Source of the DNA: Enoplosus armatus
Taxonomy: Eukaryota; Chordata; Actinopteri; Centrarchiformes; Enoplosidae
Length of the DNA: 64,000 nucleotides
Assembly (NCBI RefSeq): GCF_043641665.1
Contig: NC_092198.1
Span: 9,499,001 to 9,563,000 of the forward strand
Direction: 5' to 3'
Part shown: positions 1 to 11,130 of the stretch, one piece after another
How the letters are laid out: each line of letters begins with the position of its first letter
How positions within the stretch are numbered: the stretch's first letter is position 1
The notes under the pieces: model-generated
What the model was told of the DNA's origin: nothing
What the model saw: only the letters and a program-made list of their open reading frames with translations
Databases searched by the model: none
Position numbers and translations under genes: made by a program

Positions 1-15
1 CTAACTCTCTACAAA

Positions 16-120
16 ATGAGGGGCATGCACACTGCAGTCATCCATATTCATCATCTCTACATAACTAACATGCAAATCATATTTCTTCCAGCCTCCTTCC
101 ATCTTGCAAATTTCCTCTGA
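16..120 (+). pseudogene. decayed copy of the tmem200a exon start (copy A)
   Basis: The 42 bases from ATG at 16 match the start of the real exon (374-415) at about 30 of 42 positions by eye. The frame reads MRGMHTAVIHIHHL against MRDMYSTVIDIHRL, then runs to TGA at 118. No splice acceptor is obvious in front of it, so it is probably a dead relic of a local duplication. Confidence 0.45.
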
Positions 121-201
121 TCACATTTCCTCTGTTCTTATGCCCTCTCCTTTGCTTCCTTGATTCGATTAATCCTCTCCTCCTCTCTTCCCCCCTTCCA
201 G

Positions 202-294
202 GTAATCCATGTGCGAAACATGTATTCCAAGGTCACAAACATCCTGCATACACACGCAAATTTGAAACTACAGAATAATAATATGGAATATTAA
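202..294 (+). pseudogene. degenerate or alternative copy of the tmem200a exon start (copy B)
   Basis: Bases 202-243 match the real exon start (365-406) at about 33 of 42 positions. The frame reads VIHVRNMYSKVTNI against IIHMRDMYSTVIDI, with a TAA at 292-294. It sits behind a strong pyrimidine tract and an AG at 200-201, so unlike copy A it could be spliced as a short alternative terminal exon. A decayed duplicate is the simpler reading. Confidence 0.45.
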
Positions 295-364
295 ACATAG
301 TCTCAGGCAGTCTAAAGATGAGTACTACTGCTAACACTAATAATATATCTCTCTTCTGCACTAG

Positions 365-1477
365 ATAATCCATATGCGAGACATGTACTCCACAGTCATC
401 GACATCCATCGCCTCAGGCAGAGAGAGCAAAAACAACACCATCACCGCAACAGCACCTATGCAAGAGAGGTTGGGGATCTTCGAGCCTTTGGGGTTGATA
501 ATGCAGCACGGTTGGCCAGCAACTCCCTCCTCGCATACTCCTCTCGAGCTGGAGGCGGAGGATCCACAGAGGAGGAGGAGGTGCTCTTAGGGGATGAGGA
601 GTTTCACAGACACAGGGAGCAGGCTAAGTTGGATTGTAGCTTTGCGGGGCTGCTGGCGCCACTCTACAAGGATCGCCCCTTCTGCGGCCCGGGGCTCGGG
701 TTGACTCGGTCGGATTCGGTGCGCCACCAGTGGTCGGTGGATGGAGACGGGGAGAAAGGAGGTCACCATGCACGCTCTATTGTCTCCTCGTCTATCTCTG
801 CTTTTACTCTCCCTGTCATAAAACTTAACAACTGCGTTATTGATGGACCGGAGATGGAGGCGATTACTGAGGAGGACAGAGGAGGAGGCAGAGGAGAGGG
901 AGAAAGGTCACAGCCTCTGAGCTCCATGGAGTCTCTGGTGGTTCCTGTAGCATCTGTTGCCAAGGCCTCCAAACCACCAGGCTTACACCGTAGTAACTCC
1001 GCCTCCTCCTCCTCCCGTTGCTCTTCTGTCTCCTCTTCCTCCCTCTCCCCCGCTCCTTCCTCTACCTCAGGCTGCTGGCTCTCCCCGGGAGCAGCAAGGA
1101 GCGACTTTGGCTCCAACTCCTCTCTGCACATGCTCAGCAGCCACTCCAAATCTCTGGACCTGGAGCGCGGGCCGAGCATGCTCAGCGTGCACCCGGAGCA
1201 GCGGAAGCACCCCAGCTGGCCCCGCCTCGACCGTAGCAACAGCAGCCGCAGCAACGGTGGCAACCGGGGCAGCAGCAAAGGCTACATGCGGCTGGAGGAC
1301 AGGGAAGAGCAAGGGGAGCGGCTGTTAGATGTGTCACCGTCCATGACAGTGAGGCGCGACTACAGTAAGCGGGAGAAGCTGCTAATGATATCGAGGTCAC
1401 ATAATAATCTGAGCTTTGAGCATGACGACTTTAACAGCAGCACACTGAAGAGGGGCAGCTCTGAGACTCGATTCTGA
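365..1477 (+). CDS. tmem200a: transmembrane protein 200A, last coding exon (C-terminal cytoplasmic region)
   Basis: This exon encodes the cytoplasmic C-terminal part of TMEM200A, a two-span membrane protein of unknown function. The frame begins IIHMRDMYSTVIDIH after the acceptor AG at 363-364. It carries the family signatures SIVSSSISAFTLPVIKLNN (about residues 135-153 from the ATG at 374), LSPGAARSDFGSNSSLHMLS, SHSKSLDLERGPS, EQRKHPSWPRLDRS and the terminal block ISRSHNNLSFEHDDF, ending SSETRF. The last four residues, ETRF, fit a class I PDZ ligand. Between the signatures lie fish-specific Gly/Ser/His-rich low-complexity stretches. The N-terminal membrane segments are outside the window. TMEM200C is a paralogue, but the C-terminal blocks and the smlr1/epb41l2 neighbours favour TMEM200A. 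Human TMEM200A, as I recall, has its coding sequence in one exon, so an intron here would be notable. Confidence 0.92.
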   Translation: MIHMRDMYSTVIDIHRLRQREQKQHHHRNSTYAREVGDLRAFGVDNAARLASNSLLAYSSRAGGGGSTEEEEVLLGDEEFHRHREQAKLDCSFAGLLAPLYKDRPFCGPGLGLTRSDSVRHQWSVDGDGEKGGHHARSIVSSSISAFTLPVIKLNNCVIDGPEMEAITEEDRGGGRGEGERSQPLSSMESLVVPVASVAKASKPPGLHRSNSASSSSRCSSVSSSSLSPAPSSTSGCWLSPGAARSDFGSNSSLHMLSSHSKSLDLERGPSMLSVHPEQRKHPSWPRLDRSNSSRSNGGNRGSSKGYMRLEDREEQGERLLDVSPSMTVRRDYSKREKLLMISRSHNNLSFEHDDFNSSTLKRGSSETRF

Positions 1478-1798
1478 GGACTCTGAACTAAAGGTTGAAG
1501 ACCTGTTCTGTCCTGTTCTGTAGATTGCTCTCCAGATAGTATGAGTGTACAGCACATTTCGTCAGGCGGAAACTGATGAGTTGAACAGCTGCACCCTGGA
1601 GAGAGGAAACTCAAACGTGGTTTCAAAGACACTTTTTTTGCGCAGCAGGCTGGAGAGTAGTTAGTAATGGACCGTCTTGTGCAGTAAAATGTTCAGGCGT
1701 CATGTCAGCAAGACACTAAATGCCTATGTACCAGGTCCAGATGTGCTGTAGCTGACCCTGACCTGTGACCTCTGTGGAGGGAGGCAAGTGAAAATAGA

Positions 1799-1823
1799 AG
1801 TTCCCTACAGGGATCAATAAAAA
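1799..1823 (-). repeat. retroposon-tail motif (inverted copy)
   Basis: Read on the minus strand this is TTTATTGATCCCTGTAGGGA, the same tail motif found on the plus strand at 30482-30502. The motif recurs at the 3' ends of teleost retroposons. Here it supplies AATAAA hexamers to the tmem200a 3' UTR. Confidence 0.4.
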
Positions 1824-1874
1824 TAAATCCCATTACATCATTTGTCTACTTTATACAAACAGACTTCTAATAAA
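1816..1874 (+). terminator. tmem200a: cluster of polyadenylation signals, tmem200a
   Basis: AATAAA occurs at 1816-1821, 1822-1827 and 1869-1874, about 340-400 bases after the stop codon. Any of them could direct cleavage of the tmem200a transcript. Confidence 0.45.
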
Positions 1875-1890
1875 GTTTTAACAGGATCTC

Positions 1891-4265
1891 GCCCCTGAGA
1901 CAGCGCTTTAGGATCGATAGTTTCATTATAACAGGTTTTGAAAATTGAAGTGTTTCATTCCAGCAGCTGCTTGTGAAATCAAGGACGCACTGAAAGTGAT
2001 TTGAGCAAGTTTCTTCCAGTGACACAAAAGCAAATCTTTTAGAACAAGGTCTAGGCACAACCTGAGGAATGAACATGACCAGTTTAATATCAGTAGAAAA
2101 GAAACTCTAAGATAATAATAGTACTATTAATGATCTCTGCTTGTACGGCACCTTGGAAAACAAAGTTACAAAGTGCTTAATAGGGTTGTATAGAGAGACT
2201 GAGGCTGAAAAAGGTCTTTACACAAAAACAGATATGAAAAGTAAACAAGAATCAGCTTGTAACTTATAGCCTCGCTGTAAACCTATACAAGAACACATAA
2301 TGGCATACTGCAGCGATGATGCTCTTAAGTCGAAAAAGATATAGATATTAGCGGTAAAGTATTTGTTTTAAAGGTGGTTCATGTATGTTTGTGTGTCTGT
2401 TTGATCCTCAGATTGTAGCAGATGTAGAGATCCACACAAAGAGCAAAGTCAGACCAAACCAGTTACTATAATGTCGATAGGCTACAGCACAGATATGAGT
2501 TACATCAAGATGCCAGGCTGAGAAATACAATAACGGAGTCCATGTTGCCCCGCAGCCACAACATCGCTGCCCTTTCCCAAGAACTATAGTACGAAGTCCG
2601 CTACTGAAAACTGGAAGTAACGTGGCTGTGGCTCTGCTACAGGCATTTAAGTTTATTTCTTACTAGAGAGATCTTGATTGTCTTCACTCAGGATATGCAG
2701 TCTATCATTCATATGTTGATCATTTGTGGACCTATTCAGTATTAGAGAAAGTCCTAATATTTGAAATAGACATGAGTACCAGAAGTATTTTCCTCACAAA
2801 TTTTTTCATTCAATCAGTGCTCCATGAAGTGCTAAAACAAAAGCCAGAAAGAAATGTCTCAAAACAGTCATAAAATCCAAAGTTCTATTTACAAAGGAAA
2901 TAATCACATTCAAGGCATTTCTATGTGATAAATTACTTAAACAACTGATCTATCAGTATTGTCATTGATTCATTTTAAGTCAATCAACACATTTGGTTCT
3001 GCATTATTGAAAAAACAATATTTGAAACAAATATCAGTATAAAAGGGAGCGTGATATACCGACATTGCACTCGAGCCAGCAGTAAATCACCACGCACACA
3101 TTTATCTTGTGCTATCTGTATAAATCCAGGAAGCTGTAAAAAGCCCAACTGAAATGAAATGGCTTTTTTTATCTGCTACAGCATACATATATGCTATTTA
3201 ATCACCTGTCCTGTGTTTTCCTGTGAGAAAAAAAAATCAGAAACCAAAAGGGAGAAGTTTATATTTTATATTTTTTGGTTTCATGGTGGCGTTCCATAGT
3301 TTTGCATTCATTCGACGGAATACCTTTCCGGCATCTACGAAGATGAAGACCTTATTTCGATTGCAGCCAATCAAATCTTGCATAAAGCAGTAACATTAGT
3401 GTTCTATCATTGGTCCTGTTAAAACCTGGCATAAACCTGTGTCTTGGGTGATCCGATCACAAGTGGACTGCTCTAAGTACAGGTGTGAATGCACCCAATA
3501 CGCATTGAGGACACATTGAGATCTGATCGCTCAGACTACATTCAGAGGTGGTAACTTTCACAGCAGGTGCAAATATCACTTCACTACTACAAAAATGGGA
3601 TGACTAAATGTGATTTCAGTTGGACTTTAAACCGTGAGCTGTGCTACAGTCCCCGTTTGACAACACATCCTGTGTTGGCTTATATTTATTTATTTATTTC
3701 ACGTGGCGAATATTTGACAATATTCAGGTGATGATGATTGCAGGTTTCAGGAATTCAGCTACTGAGCAACATAGTAATAATGTCTCAGCATATTTTGTTA
3801 TTAACATGTTGACAAGGTGACAAGACATTGTTCTTGTCTGTCTTCAGTATATGAGCTGATATGACGCCTCCATATTGCTCAATATCTCTGTTTCAGGTTC
3901 TGTTTGGTTTGTCAGCTTCCATAACAATACATTAAAACATTTATTAATGTAGTTAAAACATCTTCTGTGCAACACGCGTGAACAATAAAACATCATCACC
4001 ACATGTGTGTTGGAATAGACAGAGCCTTTGAGTGCAGGAATATTGCCAGAGAGCTTCATTAACTGGTTCCCAGCAGTTTGAGTCGATGTCCAATTTTATC
4101 CTCTCTCAAAATAAACAGTATTTTCACTGAAAGATGTTTCGTCCTAATGAGTGTGTTTAACCAATACTGTTTCCTACGCATGGATTCACACGCAGGAGCT
4201 CCTCTAGTGCCTTTCTCAAGAGTCGGTGGGAGGCAACAGCATCTCTTGGGTATATGTACGTATAT

Positions 4266-4267
<2 letters not shown>
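1891..4267. other. intergenic, no gene seen
   Basis: AT-rich unique-looking DNA. I found no frame with recognisable protein similarity and no convincing splice-flanked exon on either strand. Confidence 0.5.

Positions 4268-4334
<67 letters not shown>
4268..4334. repeat. (CA)n microsatellite
   Basis: Uninterrupted CA dinucleotide run of about 67 bp. Open frames made of repeated His-Thr or Cys-Val here are artefacts of the repeat. Confidence 0.95.
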
Positions 4335-4338
<4 letters not shown>

Positions 4339-6524
4339 TGTACCAACACACCGTCTGACCCCACACCTTAACACAACTTTCCAAATACAATTTTCTAATT
4401 CTCATCTTTTTCTCTCTCTCTTTCTTCCTCCTTCTCTCTTCGTCTCCTGCATATGAAATAAGCAAAGGTCTGGATGAGTCATCATCAATTATCATATGCT
4501 CTGCAGCTCTGTGGGAACAACACACACGCAAATATAGACACACGAAAGCATGAAGACACACACACACATACACACTTAATGCTATTGAGAAGCATTGACA
4601 GGCTGATGATGCTGTCTCATCCTCTGTGTTACCGAGGGCACAGATGATAATCCTAACCCTTTCTGAAGGCAAGAAACATATTTAGGCAGCAGAGATGGAT
4701 GATGTCACATCCAGTTAACATTAAGCAAGTAAACTAAAATTACCTCGTCCTGCTGAGACTTTCCTTCACTCTCTTTGTTGTACCAGTTGAAGATTTTTAT
4801 GTGAATATGAAATTAAAGACTGAAGTCATTTGGAAACGATAGTTTTGCTTTCGGCAGTTGACTCAGTGTTGCTGTTTTTTCTGGGCACTTTTGTGTTTCT
4901 AAGACAGCTGAAGAGAGGCAGGAAAGGTGGGAGAGAGAAAAAGGGTGACATGCAGCAAAGGGCTCGGGCAGCTGCGTTAGGGACTCAACAGATAAATGAT
5001 ATGCATTCTACTGTTGCCATTACTGTTAGTCACATAATGTTGAAGCACCTTGTTGCCAGGAAACATTAAAACACAATAATGACCTTGTGTCTCTTCTACA
5101 ACCCATTTACTATCATAAAAAAACTAATCTAGACCGATCATGACCCTAAAGAATTTATAGGTTTGATCGATAACAAGACGTGCTTCTCTGAAAGTAGCAT
5201 CAAAATCAAATTAGAAAAGAGCACAAAGGCAACTGGGAAACAGAACTTCCTGTAACTACATTTTGGTTGCTAAGTGCATCTCCCGTTAAGACAGATGGCT
5301 GAGTAATTAAAGCAACTGAATCAAATGTTCCAAATTGTTTACTCTGTGCACCAAAATAAATCCAGAGAATCTACATGCAAGTGCCTTTTCTCTGTAATCC
5401 TTGATGCCTCGACGGGCAGAGTATCCACATCTCAATTTCCTCTTTCTCAGGGACACTGTGATCAAACAGAGCAGGGCCTGCGCTCCATCTCCCTGCATCA
5501 TCTGGGTATTTGTTCAAGCTGATGTGTTACGGAGAGACAGCTTGCTCCCTCTCACCTCCTCGGCTGTGTCACACACAGCCACTAGCAGACGGACTGTGAG
5601 TGTGTGTAGGAGAGACTCACAGTCTTGCAACGTTCTGTAAATGTTCTATTGATGGACTCTAACATCTATCTATGAAAGGAAAAGGCTGGCGATAATATAT
5701 ATTTTTGTCAACATGATAATATGAAACACACTAACAGACTGACATTGTCACCCCTCAAACCACGCTGCTAAAAATTATATTTTTGTCCAGTTTTTGAAGG
5801 ATTTATGTCTTCAGTAGGAACGCTGAATGTCATAGACAGAGTATGGAGGTCGGAAAGTTTTGAAAGATAGACACATTGTTGGTTTTGGTCTTGTTTTTAT
5901 GGAACTTGTTGGCAATATGACAAATATAAAAATAACAGCTGCCTCACCCTTTAACTTGCAAAATACCATTTGTTATTCAACCTGTACTCATGTCATAAAA
6001 GCTCTTCCATTTGCTGTCCTGCTCTCGAGCAGCTTTCTCCAAGAAAACATGTACAAAGAGAGACTCTTTTCAAATTTCCCAGAGCAGCAACAGCAGTTTG
6101 TAATAAACAGTACACTGAGTGAAAGCTACCAAGGCTGCACAGACAAAGAAGAGAGTGCCAGCTACAGAAACTCAGTCTTCATAACACTCTATGAAAAAAG
6201 ATGTCTGGATTCTGGACAAACAGGAAGGTATAAGACTGTAAAAAACACACCAATGTAGCTCGCACATGTGCAGGATGCGTACACGCAGGCACACAGATGA
6301 AAATAACCACTAATCCACCGACTGTAGATCACATATTTATATCCACATCAATAGAAAAGAATGACTTTAAAGACCTGAGGCACAGGTGAGCTCTCCGTGG
6401 TTAGAGGAGACAGAGAGAGGATTGATTTTTCATTCATTCCTTTCGTTATTCTCTCATGGTAGTAACAGGGTTTCATTTTGTGTGTTTGTGTATTTTTCTA
6501 AGCTTTTGTGCATGTGTGTTTGTA

Positions 6525-6528
<4 letters not shown>

Positions 6529-6572
<44 letters not shown>
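6529..6572. repeat. (GT)n microsatellite
   Basis: Pure GT run of about 44 bp in intergenic DNA. Confidence 0.95.
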
Positions 6573-6575
<3 letters not shown>

Positions 6576-7395
6576 GCCCTTGCGTTTTTGCCAGTAACAA
6601 CAGCACAGATGTGGGCAGTTTACGGACATAATCAGCTAATAAACAGATTAATTACTGTGACACATCTGGAGGGTAAACTGAACGGGTTTGCAGATTAGCC
6701 GAGGAGAACGGCTGCCAGGAGGGCGAACTGCATTAGCACAGCTGCCACGGATAATAACAACGCATCGTGGTTTGGGATGAGCAGTGCTGAATTAGTAATG
6801 GAAGTGAGTCATCCAGTCAGTAACATATTGGTTTCTAGAGCGGTGATTGCTCTATTATTTATATTTTCTGATAAGGAAAAGAGCAGTTAATGTTTATTTT
6901 ATCAAACGGGATTTGTTCAGACAGCATACTGTACTGCACGTCGTACAGTACGGATTCAAATAGTTGTTTGATTAGTCTGAATCACTTTCAGACTCAACCC
7001 TCTCACAGATGTTGCATGTTGAGGAGGAAGTTATTCTAAGTACTTTTATGTGTTTCCATAATCACTGCTAGAGGGGAATCTGTAGAGTCAAGGGTAATTT
7101 CCTTCACAAACGTGGCCGCAGATCCAGCTGACTGAAGGCGCCCTCGGTCACTGCCATGTTGACCCCTTTCCCAGTCTTTCCTCATCCCTTTGCACTGACT
7201 CCTGTGTAATTAAGCAGAAAACTGAGTCTCCCCGCAGTGTGTGTCACTGAAAGAGCCTCGTGGCGATAGTTCCAGTGTGCGAGTGTGTGTTCATGTGCCT
7301 ATCTGTGTGTCTGTGCACTAGCCATGAGGCAGCAGTGGGGGTGCCAGCCTAGTTGCCATAGCAGCCCGAGATGTGCTCTGGACCCCTGCCTGAAG

Positions 7396-7399
<4 letters not shown>

Positions 7400-7441
<42 letters not shown>
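7400..7441. repeat. (CA)n microsatellite
   Basis: Pure CA run of about 42 bp in intergenic DNA. Confidence 0.95.
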
Positions 7442-7443
<2 letters not shown>

Positions 7444-8732
7444 AGCTTTTAAAAACAGTATAACTCCTAACAGCCAGACATTAAATGAAGCCCCCCCCCC
7501 AAAAAAAATCAAAACAGTAAAATAGAGCTGTAATCACTGGGTTAATCCAATTTGGTGCTCTCTGTCCTACAGTGATAATGGGCAGATCAAGTAATGTCAG
7601 CACAATTTTTCTGATGCTCTTGACCTGGATTTGTCCAGTCTCTGCTGGCAGGGAGCAAAAACAATGCAGTGTACTGCATGAATATATGCAGAAATGCATT
7701 CTGTTCTAAATATAGGCAAAGAGGAGGCCCCTCTCTCCCATACCTGCTTTGCTATGCCATCAGCCTCAAGAGGAATTGTTCTAAAAAAAGGTACTGTAGT
7801 ACAGAAGGATACAGTGCAGGCTGTAGCAATAATATAAGGCCTGGAGACTCCTTCCACTGACTTTGTGGTGACGTGATGGTGGAAGCAGAGAGTGCAGAGG
7901 AGATCAACATGCACTCAGTGATAACAGCGTTATGCAAATAAGCCTGTTGTATTAATCACAGCTTTCAAATTCTAAAAGCGGCTTTGACCTTTTCAGCTTC
8001 ATCTTCAAGACTTTTAGTGTCTAAACTTAGCAAAGGCTCATTACCTTGTGTTTGTTCTATGTGCCATATTCTAGCAACTTACCAACAGAATTATGGGCTT
8101 TATGTCTTTTATTATTATAGCAGGATTCCTGACCTTTCAACATAACATTGGACACTCAAAAAGGTGACTTGATGAGTGAAGTCCCCTTTCTTAAAAGGGA
8201 CATGATTTTACATGGCAGAACAACACAAAAATGCAAAAACCTGGCACTGACATTACCCATAATGCAACTCCACCACCGGCAGTTTGGTCAGAGTGTGCTA
8301 GTAGCAGCGAATGTGGCCTCAAGCCTATTGCCTCAAGCAGAGATGAGGAACTGGCTACAGAGGTCTGGTAAGCTCATTTATTTCTAACGCCACACACCCA
8401 GATTCTTTTAATTTTCAAACTTGTAGTCTTCACGATGTGCAGGATCCAGGATTTTTGGAGCTGGACCCATATTAAGGACTGAAGGGCAACACACACCAGC
8501 GGCATATCATGTGTCTCAACACGCCTGCACCCATTGTTTTTTTATGTAAGCCTGCACACTGGCAGCCTCTCGACACACATCAACCTGCGATGACACGTGT
8601 CAAGATGCTGCCAGTGTGTCAGTGTGCAGTGTCTGTTAACTCCTTGGGAAATGCCACCGTCCTTTTTCTCAGTGTCGACACGATTCTTAACAGAAGCAGA
8701 TATTTTATCACATTCACTTGAGTTACTTTACC

Positions 8733-8850
8733 CAACACAAGTTACTTTCAAAATGTAATATATTACATATTACTAGCTATTTTCATTTGAAAGTAATAAG
8801 TTACTTTACAATATTCCTGTCTGTGTAGAGTAATGCGTTAATTTCACCAA
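8733..8850. repeat. dispersed teleost repeat, GTTACTTT type
   Basis: Shows repeated and inverted GTTACTTT / AAAGTAAT blocks around a TAATATATTACATATTACTA core, followed by a GTAATGCGTTA-like end. I recognise this arrangement as a common interspersed repeat of fish genomes, probably a non-autonomous DNA transposon. The family name and the boundaries are not certain. Confidence 0.5.
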
Positions 8851-9737
8851 AATAACAATAAAAGTACAACAAGGCATTATAAAATGGAAGAGGGTAATGT
8901 AAAATTGCATTGTTGAATTTGAGTATTTGCTAAGGAACGTTATCATAAGCTGCAAGTAACACTGAGAAATACTTAAATACTGTATTATCACAGTCATGAA
9001 TATTCACTTTGTTTATATATTTTGTTTTCTGTTCAGAATTTGAGTTCCTTGACTTCTAAGCTACAGTTTGAATTCAAACTGCCACTCTCTAAACTCTAGT
9101 TTTCTTTATCATATTATGCAAATAAAAACTTCTCCACTGTTTTTTAGATTTTGAATCACCCTTTTAACCCCCAAAATGGCTAAAATTTCAGAAAAGTGTA
9201 CAATTCATCTAAGACCTTGACTGTGTTGTGCATGTGTGTGTAGTAGCACAGTAACTGGTCGTCTTAAAGATGCCAAGAACCAACAAGGTAAAACTTTAAC
9301 CAAGACGATTGTAAGCCCCTACATTGAAGTTTCTTCACTGCATTTCATGGGAGACCTGCTGGACTGCTTCATGGTGCGAAGCAGGGAAAAGGCGCCCGTT
9401 CTTACTGTGCAGACAAGCCAAAACTTTTAGAGATGGCCGAGACTGGAACAAGTGAAATGCCAAGAGAAAAAATAGTTTGTTCTCTTCAGTAAAAAAACCT
9501 TTGACAATAAAAGTAGACATCCTCTTTGTATAAAACAATACCACTGGAGTGAGGTGAGACTACTGACTATTTATGTTTCTTTCTTTTTTTCTTTTTTTCT
9601 TTTTTTTACAGCAGTCATGCCTGAGTATCAAATTAATTTGACAGTGATATAAGGATGTCTAAAAATTCTTTAATGGTGCTTAGTAGGAAACCCAAGGCCT
9701 CTGCAGTGATGCTCATTAGACACACACACACACACAC

Positions 9738-9774
<37 letters not shown>

Positions 9775-10447
9775 CAGCACCAGGTGAGTCACCAGTGGGC
9801 TTTGCATCTGCTCCATATTCCTTTCTAAATACAGTCTCTGTCTCTTTTTCTCCACCCATCGGTTTCTTTTCTCTCTTGTGGTCTCTTCTTTCTCATTTTC
9901 CCCACGCTCAGTCACCTACATCATCATCCCATCTCCCCTCTTCCTCTCTGCCTTTCAATTATTTCCTCTCTCCCTGTACTGCCTGCCCCCGTGTCTCTTA
10001 CCTGTTCATGTATTCTTCCATATATATTTTTTCTGGTTTCTCTCTTCTCCCTGTTCTGTACCTCTCTGATCCCCTCCTTCCCCCCAGCCAGTATCTTTAA
10101 GACCGTTACAGTAGAAACTAGCAGAGAGCTCCGACATGAACTGTGAGCCAAGAGGCCGTCTGTGTTAATATTTCACACGCTCTTCAGTGAGTGCTACTCA
10201 GACACGCAGGTGGAGAGAGCTGCTAATGAGACCCTTTATGAGTTTACAATGATACAAATGAGAGAAATAGATAAAACTGTCAGAGCAGTGCCGTCTCAGT
10301 TATTTGTTGTTCACGTTAGTGCTATCTCTTGTTTATCTGCTGCTGCTGTGTCTCTGTACAGGCAAATGATATCATTAATATCATCTAATCAAATTAAAGA
10401 ACTGATTGACACCTGCTGTTTGTATGCAGATATCTTATCTGGAGTGT
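8851..10447. other. intergenic with pyrimidine-rich stretch
   Basis: Holds the (CA)n run at 9720-9771 and a pyrimidine-rich stretch from about 9835 to 10085. No gene is recognisable. A 123-codon plus-strand frame at 10162-10533 ends inside a dispersed repeat and is not credible. Confidence 0.45.
9720..9771. repeat. (CA)n microsatellite
   Basis: CA run of about 52 bp with one CG interruption. Confidence 0.95.
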
Positions 10448-10640
10448 TAAAGGGGTACTCCAGCGTTTCAATATTGCACTACCATAACGTTAAGAGGGGA
10501 ATGATCAAAATCGAAGGCCGTCCTGACTTTTAGTCTCTTGTATGGCTTAAGCTCCAAAAATGCTGGATCCTACATTTCCCATAATGCATCTCAGCAGCAT
10601 CTTTCCTTACACCCTCCTCACCCGCTAAATGCCCACGTCT
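10448..10640 (+). repeat. dispersed teleost repeat (GGGGTACTCCAGCG type)
   Basis: Starts AAAGGGGTACTCCAGCG and contains CATTTCCCATAATGCATCTC. These are hallmarks of an interspersed repeat I recognise from perciform genomes. The right boundary is uncertain and the class is not assigned. Confidence 0.5.
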
Positions 10641-10789
10641 TTCACAGGACACATACTACTGTGTTCACAGGCTGAATACAACTCCTCATGACAAGTAAAC
10701 TAAACTTCATATATAAGATCAGTTTAATGAAAGGTGTGTAAACACATAAGGTATGTGTCTTAACCACTAGGCCCCATTTGGCCTCATTC

Positions 10790-11130
10790 TTAAAGGAACA
10801 GTTGGATGTTTGGGAAATACGTTTATTTGCTTTCTTTCTGAGAATTATATGACAACATCAATCTTGTATCTGCAAGTTAAATATGAAACTACTGCCAGCA
10901 ACCAAGTAACTTAGCTTACATGTACACTAGAAACAGGGGAACAAAGTTAACCTGGCTCTGTCCAAAGGTAACAAAGTACACCTGCCAGCACCTCTAAAGC
11001 TCACTAATTTACATGTAATATCTTCTCATATGTTTAATTCATAAAACAATTCGCAGTTTTACTGGTGTTTATGTACTGCACTGAATAATCTTGGCCCAAA
11101 ATGTCAAACTATTCCTGGCCAACAAGTTGA
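10790..11130 (+). repeat. dispersed teleost repeat (CTGGCTCTGTCCAAAGGT type)
   Basis: Begins TAAAGGAACAGTTGGATGTT and includes the very common fish-repeat blocks GAAACAGGGG, CCTGGCTCTGTCCAAAGGTA and CACCTCTAAAGCTCACTAAT, then a GTTTTAC..GTTTATGTACTG tail. I am confident it is a repeat. The exact family and end are inferred. Confidence 0.65.

Larger units (their letters stand above)
1..364 (+). other. tmem200a: intron upstream of the tmem200a exon
   Basis: Non-coding stretch to the left of the tmem200a exon. An in-frame TAG (362-364) directly precedes the homologous reading frame and ends in AG, after a pyrimidine-rich run, so an intron ends at 364. The part of TMEM200A encoding its two membrane spans is not here and must lie upstream of the window. 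The interval contains two degenerate copies of the exon start (listed separately). Confidence 0.65.
1478..1890 (+). other. tmem200a: 3' UTR of tmem200a
   Basis: Non-coding sequence directly after the TGA, with no continuing frame. It contains three AATAAA hexamers between 1816 and 1874, so the transcript probably ends near 1830-1895. The extent is inferred from the hexamers only. Confidence 0.5.
4335..8732. other. intergenic, microsatellites only
   Basis: Contains the (GT)n run at 6529-6572 and the (CA)n run at 7400-7441. A 132-codon plus-strand frame at 5860-6258 has no domain, no flanking gene structure and no similarity I recognise. Nothing else is supported. Confidence 0.45.

Noticed and set aside
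763..1278. 171-codon minus-strand open frame opposite the tmem200a exon
   Set aside because: Arg/Glu/Leu-rich shadow of the Ser-rich coding sequence on the plus strand.
957..1328. 123-codon plus-strand frame in tmem200a
   Set aside because: Proline-rich alternative frame within the conserved tmem200a coding exon.
4059..4672. Open frames of 76-171 codons around the CA repeat
   Set aside because: They are made of repeated Cys-Val or His-Thr from the microsatellite. The same applies to frames at the other CA/GT runs (12.0-12.3, 25.1-25.8, 28.1, 29.5 and 53.0-53.6 kb).
5860..6258. 132-codon plus-strand open frame
   Set aside because: No domain, no splice context and no similarity recognised. 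The length is within chance expectation for 64 kb in six frames.
10162..10533. 123-codon plus-strand open frame
   Set aside because: Its end lies inside a dispersed teleost repeat and it has no recognisable protein features.
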